Assembly (NCBI GenBank): GCA_015501055.1 | Contig: JADNYV010000059.1 | Coordinates: 62,001-126,000, forward strand | Direction: 5' to 3' | Length of the DNA: 64,000 nt | From: Mucidula mucida | Taxonomy: Eukaryota; Basidiomycota; Agaricomycetes; Agaricales; Physalacriaceae | In this document: piece after piece, positions 1 to 10,430 of the stretch | Layout: every line of letters begins with the position of its first letter | How positions within the stretch are numbered: the stretch's first letter is position 1 | Notes under the pieces: generated by a model | Told to the model about the DNA's origin: nothing | The model's database searches: none | The model's input: the letters and a program-made list of their open reading frames with translations, nothing else | Program-made: the position numbers and the translations under genes

Positions 1-2
1 CT

Positions 3-1214
3 ACGGTGATCATGCAGCGATTTGAACCGGAACAGTACTGCGCCAATGTCGAAAGATACAAGATCACCTTCAGTCTCATCGTTCCGCCAGTATTGGTTGT
101 CTTAGCCAGGCATCCAGGTACATTTCACCGTTTCGTTCAGAATGAGGATTGATGTCCATAACCCAGCCGTGTCCAAATACAACATGACATCTCTTAAGCT
201 TATCTTTTCTGGCGCTGCTCCCCTGGGTGCTGCTCTTACCCAACAGGTGTGCCTCTCAATACGCGTTCTATCTTTTCTGATATGTGGTAGGTCACGAATC
301 GTCTGCGCTCTGTAAACGTCAAATGCCCCATCCTTCAGGGATATGGCCTGACGGAAACTTCTCCTACTACTCATCTTATACCATACAAACAATACAAAGA
401 CGCCATAGGAAGTATTGGTACACTACTTCCCAACCTGCAGGCTCGTCTAGTCGATGAAGATGGCGTCGATGTCAAAGAGGGCGAACCTGGAGAACTATGG
501 GTGCGAGGCCCAACAATAATGAAGGTGCGCTAGAGATAGTCACATTCTTCATCGAGACTTATGCTCTCACAGGGATACTTGAACAACCCATCGGCCACGA
601 AGAACTCTATAACACCGGACGGGTGGTTCCAAACAGGAGACGTTGCAATTCGAAAGAAATCGGGACTGTACTACATTGTAGATAGGCGGAAGGAGTTGAT
701 AAAGTACAAGGGATTCCAAGGTAAACTCCTCCAACAAGTATACGCGTTCTGCGCTTATGATCGCGTAGTTCCTCCCGCTGAATTAGAGAGTGTGTTACTT
801 TCGCATCCAGACATTGCTGATGCCGCCGTGATTGGGATATACGACGAGGCTCAGGCAACTGAACTTCCAAGGCGAGCTTTCCTGAACTCTGCATGCACGA
901 AGATGGTTGTTGACGCGTCATACAGAGCATACATTGTACCGGCGGATCCCAAAAAGGTGGCCACAGACGCCCAGAAGGCCAAATATACCAAAGACGTTGC
1001 AAAGTGGATTCAAGGGCAGGTTGCTAGACACAAGTTCCTGCGCGGAGGTACGTAGCAGCTAGGCTATCTGAACTGTCGACTGATGAAAGGCGTAGGTGTC
1101 GTGGTTATAGATGTTGTACCAAAGAGTGCAGCGGGCAAGATTCTCAGGCGGGAGTTGCGCGAGCGGGCAAAGACGGAGGTTGTGGCGACGGCGACTGTTA
1201 CGGCCAAGTTATAA
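3..1214 (+). CDS. Acyl-CoA ligase (4-coumarate-CoA ligase-like), 3' part
   Basis: This is the C-terminal half of an AMP-forming acyl/aryl-CoA ligase of the 4-coumarate-CoA ligase type; the 5' part lies before the window. Spliced by eye, exons are about 3-117, 167-246, 291-524, 573-720, 769-871, 926-1047 and 1096-1214. Visible motifs are SGAAPLG, the adenylation core QGYGLTETS, GELWVRGP, the hinge TGDVA...VDRRKELIKYKG and the C-terminal catalytic-lysine motif AAGKILRREL. Such enzymes activate carboxylic acids with ATP and load them on CoA. The intron at 872-925 has a GC donor and is also free of stops (54 nt), so it could be retained in frame. The last residues are not a clear peroxisomal signal. 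The family is sure, the substrate is not. Confidence 0.88.
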
Positions 1215-1736
1215 TTATGTTTTGATTATTCTATGTACGGTAGCATCTGTTTCATGATATCCGTTTCGTATGCTCGGGTCTACCACCCGTAAAGCAGTTC
1301 GATTGAACGAGGAAGTCCTTCAGCATTAGAGGAGCACGCTCACGAAATCGGGCGCCATCGGTCTCAGCGGTTCCCAGAGCCTCAACATAATGCAGGCCGA
1401 TTTTCTTTTGGGGCGGCGAGAGCACGCATGCATTTGTTCGTCTTTGACAGAGCAACAAGAAACTCAGACTGCGTGTGCAATCTTACATGCGCGCCCGAGA
1501 TGAGTAATAATTTCGAGGACCTGTTTCGAAAGCGCCGGAATAAAGCTGGTTGCACGTTGGATAAAGGACATTGACTGGTTCGATGACCCAGTCGCACAAA
1601 AGAATACTTTGGATTTCAGCCTCGTCTAAGCACTTCAATTCCGAATTGAGAGTGCAATTATAATTTGGAGTCGAGCAATTACGCCGAGGGACCTGCCGAA
1701 CTTTCTGTGCTGTCGGCGCTCGCGGTGGAAAGGTGT
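1215..1736. other. Intergenic, nothing recognised
   Basis: This stretch separates the acyl-CoA ligase from the convergent membrane protein gene. Only short overlapping reading frames are present and none resembles a known protein. Confidence 0.5.
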
Positions 1737-3440
1737 TTATTCTTCGGAGTCGTCTCTGAAGAAAGCGTGAGTATTCTTCCACTGCCTTGGAACATAAGTC
1801 CCACCAATTTGGTCCATGTGCCGAGTCGTGAGCACTTGGGTATCGACATGAACCTGCCTGAATGAAGAATTAGTCTCCGAACTGGATGTTTGTGGAGGTA
1901 GACTGACAAGCTGTTGGGCCGCGTCCTATTTCCGCTGACAGTACCTGCTGTCGCACGTTCTGGATCTTCAGTGTAGACGCTGATGCCCGTGGAGCGGGCG
2001 ACCTTGATTAGAAGTTCTAAGGAGGATTGCTGAGCATTTCTGAGTCGCTCACACAGGAAGGCTAACGGCTTACGAGACATAGTCATCTCGATATGGAGCT
2101 TCACAATGTAAACGATGGGATGGAACTGGTTAACGTGATAAGCTTCGCAACAAGGTACTATGTGTGTCATTACTTTACCTGACAGTACACAAAGCCGTTG
2201 TGCAAGGCCGTGACGCCGAGCAGTAGGATATCCATGCTGATGGAGACAAAATAATATACTCATTGAATCTGCGCGAGGGTCAGACTTGAGCTCCAGAAGG
2301 GGCAACAGAAAACAACGTACTTCATGACCTTGTCATACTTCGTAAGACCGTAGTTAATTAGTCGGCGCTTTACGACTCGAATGAAGAGGATGTTGAGAGT
2401 GAGATCAGCAAGAGATAGACCGATTTCTCGAAGCGATCCCACCAATGGTTGAGCTGCAGACAATATGCGTGAGGATAATCCAGCGGATGTTAGGATAGAG
2501 AACTAACCCAGATGTAAGTGTGATTAATTTGAAGCTGCGCAGGAATCCCTGTATGAGCGGTCAACAATCCTGTTGTACCACACAAAGAATGAAGAACTCA
2601 CAGATGCAAGCCGTTGAGATTGAAATCGCGCTAACGATACCAACCGTAATAAACCGGAGTATGCGCTAGAAGAACGTCAGGGTCTTGGTGTGCTTATAAG
2701 TCTGGGTACTAACTCTTTGCTTGTCATCGGTATACAGAATGCACAGCCGGTTAACGATAATAAGCATAAGGCACTGAACCTACACACATCTTGAATGAAC
2801 AGAATATAATTGTTTCATCCAAGACAACGCACTTGGAAGACCCACAAGACGACTACACCTATAAACAGTGTCGCGCTGGGAGGAATTATTTTGGCGCTAA
2901 GGGACTGTGAGAAAGGCAAAAAGGTGCAGAGGCGGTTAACGCGTACAGGTAGGACCACGCGACGACCTGACGATGGCGGAAATCGTCAGTCCTCGCCCGC
3001 TCGCAAATTCATAAAGAAATACGTACAGCGATGGTGCAATCACTAGAGTAACATGATGAGCATAGTGACACTGGCCACGACCAGGTGGACTTACGCAGCA
3101 ATCTCTAGCCAAATCATGAAAATATAGCCCGAGAACTTAAATGCCGTGAGCAAGACGCGCCGGGACGCGTGCTTGTGAACTTACTCTGCCGGCCCTCCTG
3201 GTCTCCTGCACAGCGCTCCATGTCACGCGGATAGCAAACCCGAACTGCAGCAGAAATTCAGAGAGAACGCGCCTGTCGGCAGAACAAACACCTACGAAAA
3301 ACCCAAACGCGATAGAGCCGAGCATAAGGTCGCCTGGAGTGACGATCAACTCCTGGAAGCTGGAAACTTTCGGAAATGGAGAACGAAAACAGGAGAAATA
3401 CTGACGGCTTTTCCGTTTTGAGCCCGATATCAATCGCCAT
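1737..3440 (-). CDS. Fungal integral membrane protein, tandem copy A
   Basis: This is a multi-pass membrane protein of a family common in filamentous fungi and of unknown function. Starting at ATG 3440, the spliced product contains the family blocks VTPGDLMLGSIAFGFF, a Trp-rich segment, NRLCIL-type and LTLNILFIRVV helices, then FHPIVYIVKLHIEMTMS and a polar tail. About eight short introns break it. It is closely matched by copy B at 5119-6890, including intron positions. The frame breaks at 2248-2251, where a T4 run (coding strand) stands against T5 in copy B, just before the MDILLLGV block. That is either a sequencing error or an inactivating change. The last exon and stop (1737 or 1679) are uncertain. 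Confidence 0.7.
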
Positions 3441-5118
3441 GATGGCACCGAAAAGAAGGACTGTCCTCGCAGGACAAGGATAAAGAGGAACGAGCGATCA
3501 ATGCCTTTCTGAGAGTGTATGGATCCGTTTAAGTATGCCTTTCCTCCACCCCGACCTTGTCTTAGAGCGGAGCCCCTCCAGCAAAGGAGGGTATTGACTT
3601 ATACGTTACGCATAGATCGAATGTCGATTGAGTGAGCGGGCATTGGAGGGAGCCGACTGGAGACAAAATCAAACCTGCAAAACCGGCGATGTGTTCATCC
3701 TGTCCGCCTCTCAGAAGGTAAAGAAACTGGTACTGAAGGGATTGGTATCTTCGAGCCGGTTATCCAGAGAGGGGCATTGAAGTGAGTTCTCGAGGTCAAC
3801 CTTCCACTGAGACATGCGGAAGCGGATGAATATAGAGTACGCGTTGCAATTTAGAGTCAGTTCAATCCTTTAGTCCCGCGAGGTAGCCATGAACCGACCC
3901 GAAGGTCAGCAGTCAGTTGGCGAAAAAATGTTTGGATGGCCTTAAAATGTCCCTGATGGGTAGAGATTGTATGCGAAAGACTCATTTCTTTTCTACCAGC
4001 AGACACGCCACCTTTAGTCGAGGAGCTATTTACGGAGGTCTGAGACAAAGACACGTACAGTACACGATCTTCATGTCGTCAGCTCCTAAAGAGATGATGG
4101 GTGCCGACGGTTTCGAGTCGATGTAGTGCCGCGCGCAGACAATCCAAAAAATTTTGACCAAGAGAAGGCAGTCTGAAAAAAGTAATAGGAAGGGGGGTCG
4201 TTCTCCTAAGCATCGGTGCGCTGTGTGGGTAAATCCAAGCATCGTAGATTCAGGCCAAGCTGAGGACGGTCTGTCCTGAAACGCTGTCACCAATCATGGT
4301 ACGGATGTCGCTGAAGTCGACACGTGCCGACGATCGACCCTTATGGCGCGTTGTGAGGCGTTGTTTGTGGCACGAAGACTCGGATGCTCATCCAGTAGGA
4401 TTTACTCAGTATGCCAGGAGTTGAGCTATCTCGATGTCTTTGTTTGATTCCCGACACTTTCTGAACATACTATGAGGCTCAGCGCGAGAGGTGCCCTCTT
4501 CGGATAGCAGAAAGGTTGCCGTCAAAGGACTCAGATCATGGTCGAGTCTCGACTCAAAGGTTTGAACAATCGAGCTGTGGGATAATAGTTTTAACAGCCA
4601 CTATAAATTTTCAAGTTGCATTCATTCTTCTGTGTTTTCGAAGAACTAACTCATAGGGTGAATGAGTGCTTGATTCCTTGGTACTTGGCCGTTGATATAG
4701 ATTCTTCACTTGATCCGACTCCTTCTCCAAATCATTTCTCACAAAGACAGCGTCACAATTATTGTCTATCTTCGCACAATAGGTCGTTGTCCATACTAAG
4801 GTGTTGCATGGCAGTATCCTTGACCCAAGTTGGTGATCGCAGATACTCCACCGTGTTGCAAATTCTGCGTGGGGCGCCAAATTGCCAAGAAGATTTGGTC
4901 CAAAAGTTCACTACTCAAAATCGCAATCATCAATGTCGGCTCAATGAGACGAGACGCGACGTTGGGTATAGGAGGAGTATAAGTATACAGTGCCACAGCG
5001 GGTAAAACAGCTCATTAAATATCCATCCTCTACTTCCCAAGCAATGACAATCGACACCCTTGAATCTGGTCAAGAATCTATTCGAATTACAACGTAACTA
5101 CAGCGGGGTAACAAAAAC
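3441..5118. other. Intergenic spacer between the tandem membrane genes
   Basis: About 1.7 kb without a recognisable gene. Both strands hold only short frames without family motifs. The spacer presumably contains the promoter of copy A near its left end and the terminator of copy B at its right end, but I see no distinct signals. Confidence 0.5.
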
Positions 5119-6890
5119 TTAGACTGGGGAGACTTTCATGGTATCTCCGCTGGCGGAGTTAACGGAGGAAATCTCGGGAATATCTTTGTGGTCCCTTGGA
5201 CTCATCTCTGCATAGATCATCAGTACTGGAATGTCTAACGAGTACAAGTTAAAGTCTTACCGAAATCGTCCATGTGACGAGTCGTGAACACCTGTGTATC
5301 GACGTGAACTTGCCTGCAAGGAGTCATGAGTTTTTGAGAGAGTATGCGCGAGTGAACTCACACGTTGTTGTTGTGTGTCGTCTTGTTACCACTGACAGTG
5401 TCCGATGTTACGCGTCCCTTTTCTTCGTTGTAAACGTTGATACCCGTGGAGCGAGCGACCTTTATAAGGAGTTCTAAGAAGGAACGATAAGCATTTCGCG
5501 TGCACTGGAAGGATAACGGCTTACGAGACATAGTCATTTCGATGTGGAGCTTCACAATGTAAACGACGGGATGGAACTGGTCGACGTGATAAGCTCGAGG
5601 AATAGGCGTGCATATTGTTGCTTTACCTGGCAGTACACAAAGCCGTTGTGCAGTGCGGTGACGCCGAGCAGTAAATATCCATGCCGATGGAGACAAAAAT
5701 GATGTACTCGTTGAATCTGCGGGAGGGTCAGAAGTAAATTCCAGACGAGGCATAGTAGACGACAACTTCATGACTCGGTCATACTTCTTGAGACCGTAGT
5801 TGATTAGTCGGGTTTTTACAACTCGAATGAAGAGGATGTTGAGAGTGAGATCGAGCAAGAGGTAAACCGATTTCTCGAAGCGATCCCACCAATGGTTGAG
5901 CTGCAGACATTGAGCGTAAGGATGAGGATGCTAGAATAGAGAACTAACCCAGATATAAGTGTGATTAATTTGGAGCTGTGCAGGAATCCCTATGTGGCAG
6001 TATGGCGGTCAATGATGCTGTTTGTGACATAGGTAAACGGAGAACTCACAGATGCAAGCTGTTGAAAGTGAAATCGCGGTAACGATACCAGCTGTAGTGA
6101 ATCGGAGGATGCGCTAGAACAACGTCAGCGTCTTTGGCGTGCTTACAAGTCCGGTACTAACTCTTTGCTTGTCATCCGAGTACAGAATGCACAGCCGATT
6201 AACGATGATGAGCATAAGGCACTGAACCTGGAAACATCTTGAATAAGCATGGGTAAAACCTTTGCGTGAGGAGCCGCACTTGACAGATCCAGCAGACGAT
6301 CACGGATAGGAAAACCCCAAGACCAGGCGGAAACAATTTGGCACTGGCGGGCGTGTGAGCGTCGCGGAAATCAACTCCAGCAATTGACGTACAGGTATCC
6401 CCAGGCGACAATCTAATGATAGCGGAAGTCGTCAGTACTGGCATGTGAGCAAGCCAGAAAAAGATGCGTACAGCGAACCCAATATCGCTGCGGAAAAGAA
6501 TGAGCATCGAAAATGTATCACAAGCTGTGGCACTTACGCGACAATCTCGAGCCAAATCATGAAGATATAGGCAGAAAACTTGCAAGATGTCAATGAACGG
6601 CATTGGGACGTATGTTTGAGAGCTCACTCTGCGCGCTCTTCTGGTCTCCTTCACAGCACTCCATACAACATGAATAGCGAATCCGAACTACAGCGGTAAA
6701 TGTGAAAAGACGAGCCTCTCGGCAAGAAAGACACCTACAAAGAATCCAAACACGATAGAGCCCAGCGTAAGGTCGCCTGGAGTAACGATCAACTCCTCGA
6801 ATCTACGGACATTGAGGTTCAAGAATGGGAGACAAAATACAGGCAGAATACTGACGGTTTCTCGGTCTTGAACCCAACGTCGATTGCCAT
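5119..6890 (-). CDS. Fungal integral membrane protein, tandem copy B
   Basis: Paralogue of copy A, in the same orientation. From ATG 6890 the spliced product reads MAIDVGFKTEKP, then VTPGDLTLGSIVFGFF, a WSAVKETRRARR segment, AYIFMIWLEIVA, a helix ending in VNRLCILYSDD, LDLTLNILFIRVV and QFHPVVYIVKLHIEMTMS. The tail ends in SASGDTMKVSPV with a TAA at 5119-5121. Relative to copy A, one base is missing at about 5672-5678, in the MDILLLG block, which breaks the frame there; copy A is intact at that spot but broken 20-30 nt away. The family is thought to be a membrane protein of unknown function. I cannot tell pseudogene from assembly error. Confidence 0.72.
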
Positions 6891-7596
6891 GGTATCTCAA
6901 ATGAAAGGCTAGCCGCGAAGGGCAAGATGAAGGTAAACAGGGTGAGGAATGAGTCCTATGTTCGTCCCCATCCTTTTAAATCAGCGTGCACCTTTATTTC
7001 CCCGCCACCCCGCGATCGATGCCTGACAACTAGGAGTTCTTAATTGAGGGGACTTTATAATCGAAGGAAGCAGTTTGGACAGTTTGATTTAGGCGTAACA
7101 CGTGTGGGGCGGAGAGAGAAACGCCCTGATATTCCAAGAAAAGTTGAAGACCGAATTGACCGAAGAATGCGTTCATTCCGCCCTCCACTGCAGGGAGGTG
7201 GATTGAATGGTAGTAAAGTAGGATTAGCCCAAGGAGTCAACAAGGAGTGCTGACGCAGCAAGTGATCGTTTGATTCGAGGCCCGTAAGCGAAAGCGCATG
7301 ATAGTATAGTGTGGGGCACTTTCGTAGCAACAGAGGACTCCTCCAGTCGCAACACGTTATGGAAAGAGGAGAGCTCTTCTGTGCCACGAAAGGTCAGCAG
7401 ATGCGGTGTCAACATGTCAGAAGGGGTTCGCGTACAGCCTGGATCTGGACACGTATACGCGGTTAAGCATGCCGAAATGTCTAGCAAAGGGCGTGATACC
7501 GACACCATATGGACAGAGATGGTGGTGGCATGGTCCGATCGATAACGTATCGCATATCATGACAGCGCACAAGCGTTAAACCTCTAGTTGACCACA
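6891..7596. other. Intergenic, divergent promoter region
   Basis: This spacer lies between divergent copy B and the kinase gene at 7597, so both promoters should be here. The short frames inside show no family resemblance. A TTG-initiated extension of the kinase frame from 7588 is judged not to be used. Confidence 0.5.
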
Positions 7597-8658
7597 ATGT
7601 CCCTCTACCTGTGCTGCGATTGCGGTGGCTCCAAGACCTCGGCGGTTATCTGCGACGCCGCGGGCCAAGTGCTTGGGCGCGCCTTTTCAGGCCCATCCAA
7701 CTTTGCATATCTCACACTGGAGGCGTTCATAGCTGCGGTTCGGATCGCAGTGAGTAATGCGCTCAAAACTTGCGTAACCCCTCCGTCCGTCGGCCCAATT
7801 CAATTGCCTCCATCCTCGACCGTTTTTGCGGGAGCATGGTTTGGGGTATCTGGAGTAGATTCTCCAGCTGCCATCGCAGCGATCACACCGGCTCTAGCCT
7901 CGCTCCTTTCAATCGAGGAATCGAAGTTGATCGTGGCGAATGACACCCACCTATTAGCTGCGCCAGTGCGTCTACACCCCGATGTGGCCTACGCGGTAAC
8001 TGTAATAGGCGGCACTGGATCCAATGCCGCATCATTCAAGGATTCGAATGGGAAACTCGAAGAGCTGGGCCGAGTTGGAGGGTGGGGGTGGATTTTGGGT
8101 GATGAAGGCGGAGGATTCCATGTTGGAAGAGAAGCGGTCCGCCAGATTTTGATCGAGCACGACACTGCATCTGTGATGGCTGCTCCTCCAAGAGCGAGCG
8201 TTCTCAAGGACCGTGTCTTGGAGGCATTCAGCGTCAAGAGTGTCCCAGAGATATTGACAGAAGTTCATGTCCCTGACCCGAGCACTACTATCGCGAATAT
8301 TCCTCACCACCTCACAATGCCGCGCGAAAAACGACTCTCATCGCTTGCACCTTTGGTCTTCAAAGCTGCTTTCGAGGATCACGATGCTTTGGCTCTCGAT
8401 GTATTGCAGACCAGTTCAGGTCTCATCGCGTCAGAAATTGCCCTTCTTCTTGGGCAAAGTACGCCTGAAGCGCCTCGTCTCGTTAACCCCAGCGAGGCTG
8501 TTATTTCATTTGGAGGATCTTTGGTCGGCCAAGAGAAGTACAGAAAGATGGTTCTGGACCATCTGGCAAAGAAGGGACATGTATTTCGGTACGTCGAATT
8601 TGTCGACGATGCTGCTGCCACGGGAGCGATTGGACTCGCTGTAAGCTCCCAGTCCTGA
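7597..8658 (+). CDS. N-acetylglucosamine kinase-like (BadF/BadG/BcrA ATPase family)
   Basis: A single-exon 353-residue protein. It opens with the phosphate-binding motif CCDCGGSKTSAV of the actin-like ATPase fold. A second nucleotide-binding segment VIGGTGSNAASF and the family motif GGWGWILGDEGGGFHVGREA follow, then a C-terminal SFGGSLVGQEKY block. This matches eukaryotic NagK-type sugar kinases, which phosphorylate N-acetylglucosamine salvaged from chitin or glycoproteins. The first ATG is 7597; an upstream in-frame TTG at 7588 is not a likely start in a fungus. Length is normal for the family, and no signal peptide is visible, which fits a cytosolic enzyme. Confidence 0.88.
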   Translation: MSLYLCCDCGGSKTSAVICDAAGQVLGRAFSGPSNFAYLTLEAFIAAVRIAVSNALKTCVTPPSVGPIQLPPSSTVFAGAWFGVSGVDSPAAIAAITPALASLLSIEESKLIVANDTHLLAAPVRLHPDVAYAVTVIGGTGSNAASFKDSNGKLEELGRVGGWGWILGDEGGGFHVGREAVRQILIEHDTASVMAAPPRASVLKDRVLEAFSVKSVPEILTEVHVPDPSTTIANIPHHLTMPREKRLSSLAPLVFKAAFEDHDALALDVLQTSSGLIASEIALLLGQSTPEAPRLVNPSEAVISFGGSLVGQEKYRKMVLDHLAKKGHVFRYVEFVDDAAATGAIGLAVSSQS

Positions 8659-9069
8659 GTCCCATGCTCAAAGTTCTTTCGTATTGTAACTATTCTTCAA
8701 TACATTCGTCTCCAGGGTGTTTCTGTCCCAAATTTAGAGTGTAAATGCTTGACAAGCCCGAGGGGGCTAGTCGGTTTTGCCGGTCCGGACGCCACAAACA
8801 TCCGCACGACCCGGACCGTAGCGGCGGTGGACGGCTTTGATGGTTACGTTGAGCAACGCCAGCTCTCCAGGAAGTGTGGGAGAGCCCCCACACATACCTC
8901 TTGTACCGCCGCCTTGCAATAGGAAACGATGTTCCATCAGTTCTACGCACTATGGGCCCATGCTCGTGTCCTCAGCCCAGGGTATCAACTGCTCTCCGTC
9001 ATCCATATAACTGTCGGCTTGCATTGACGTTATACGCCTCCTTCTCTTACTCTGCTGCCCACACATACA
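8659..9069. other. Intergenic
   Basis: Spacer between two genes on the same strand. It contains one short GC-rich inverted repeat (see 8781-8818) and no recognisable coding sequence. Confidence 0.5.
8781..8818. repeat. GC-rich 8-bp inverted repeat
   Basis: CGGTCCGG at 8781-8788 is repeated as its reverse complement CCGGACCG at 8811-8818, with a 22-nt gap. It could fold into a hairpin or be a paired binding site for a zinc-cluster factor. At this length it may also be chance. Confidence 0.3.
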
Positions 9070-10154
9070 ATGTTCTCGGAAACGTATACAATCTCTACGT
9101 CTCAATGCCTCGTTACTTCTGCGAAGCGGTATAGATCCTCCAATCGACGCGTCCATGCTGGCACTGCGGGTTGGGTCCTGATATTCGCACACGGGGCTGG
9201 GATGTGTACGTTTTGCATCCCGTCGTGCAAGATCTTCTTGACTCTGATGGTTGTCAGTCAAGGAACGTTTCGAGCCTCTCTTACGGCGTCTGTTTCAACT
9301 TGACGAACGCAAGGAATGTGGCGCCCAGATCGTTGAAGCTTGGACGGTTGATGCACAGACTCACGGGACTGCTGCAGAACTAAATGAAAGTGTCATCAAC
9401 CAAGAGAACTTTCGTCTCAGTAGGTATATCCCTCCGCATCTTAGCGCATTCTGCTTAAGATCCAAGCCGCGTTCGACTATGCTGGCGCCCTCGCTGCCCT
9501 GCGGACGTCCATCTTCTTCGGAGACGCTGATATGCAACGTGTGGTACTCATTGGCGAGAACGAGGGTTCATCAACTGTCCTCTTTACGCCCGACTTCTTC
9601 TCGCCGGATGATCCGCTGCCCATCGAGAATATAATTCTGATCAATCCCTTCTCACCATCCCCACAATTTGACACGGAGGAATGGCGGGGTAGGGAATCCG
9701 CGAGAGCATACTTCAGGAAGAGGTTGGACCCTGTAATGGCGGATAACTTTGTTGTGAGTTGCTCGTCATGTAGGATGATCAAAGTTGACCAAAGCCAAAG
9801 CATCATGCCCTTGTACGCACCGAGACCGGGACAGTTCGCATGCGCGCTTCGAAACGACACCAAGATCAGCTACGCGACACAAAATACACCAATTGGAGTC
9901 AATGGTCCTCCCAATTGGCACTGGTGTGCATCTTATATTGACAGAGCCAGTTGAGGACTTGTAAGTCTGACATATTCTTTGGTTGCTTGGCTTTTCAACG
10001 TTTTCTTTCAGGAAATTCAAGCTGAGCATCAACATTTCACCTCGTCAGACAAAATGAGGACTTGGCCGATGCCCTATACGGTGTCTTAACTGAAGGTTCA
10101 CGGCAACTTGCCGAACGAGTCTTTGGAGTCATCAGAGAGAGCGGCAAACTGTAA
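9070..10154 (+). CDS. Alpha/beta-hydrolase-like protein without a visible nucleophile serine
   Basis: Exon 1 runs 9070-9205 and ends in WVLIFAHGAGM, the usual oxyanion-loop strand. A GTACGT intron (9206-9257) follows, and exon 2 starts FKERFEPLLRRL. The product continues through AWTVDAQTHG, DYAGALAALRTS and the elbow segment VVLIGENEGSS. The last exon has HLVRQNEDLADALYGVL, the typical catalytic-histidine region, and stops at 10152-10154. The elbow reads G-E-N-E-G where active members have G-x-S-x-G, so the canonical nucleophile is absent. The splicing between about 9750 and 10020 is unclear. The fold assignment is fairly good; enzymatic activity is doubtful. Confidence 0.65.
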
Positions 10155-10430
10155 CGTATTCTTTAAACATATTTCGTCAAGTAACAAATGTTGTAACACC
10201 ATTCACTTTTCTGCGCGGCACAATCGACAAGACTTCAAAGCGGTGGTTACATTTGAACTACGTACTACTGTAGCACAGGCCAGCTACTCTCGTCGACGAC
10301 GGCCTCTAACTAAGAGAGGCGAGAACGCAACGAGAACGCGCACAGCGGGCCTAGGACGTACTAGATAAATAAGTAAATAAATATCGAATGAACGTGGGGG
10401 TGACTGGAATCGAAAATGTTAGGGTATCCC

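Noticed and set aside
1679..2305. A 208-codon minus frame as a separate gene
   Set aside because: It mixes introns and exons of membrane-protein copy A; the conserved helix blocks fall into it only after splicing.
7588..7596. Extended start of the sugar kinase with a TTG codon
   Set aside because: Fungal genes start at ATG; the first ATG at 7597 leaves the phosphate-binding motif at the usual distance from the N-terminus.
8781..8818. Inverted repeat as a transposon end or bacterial-type terminator
   Set aside because: No flanking duplication or transposase is present, and a hairpin terminator has no meaning for fungal RNA polymerase II.
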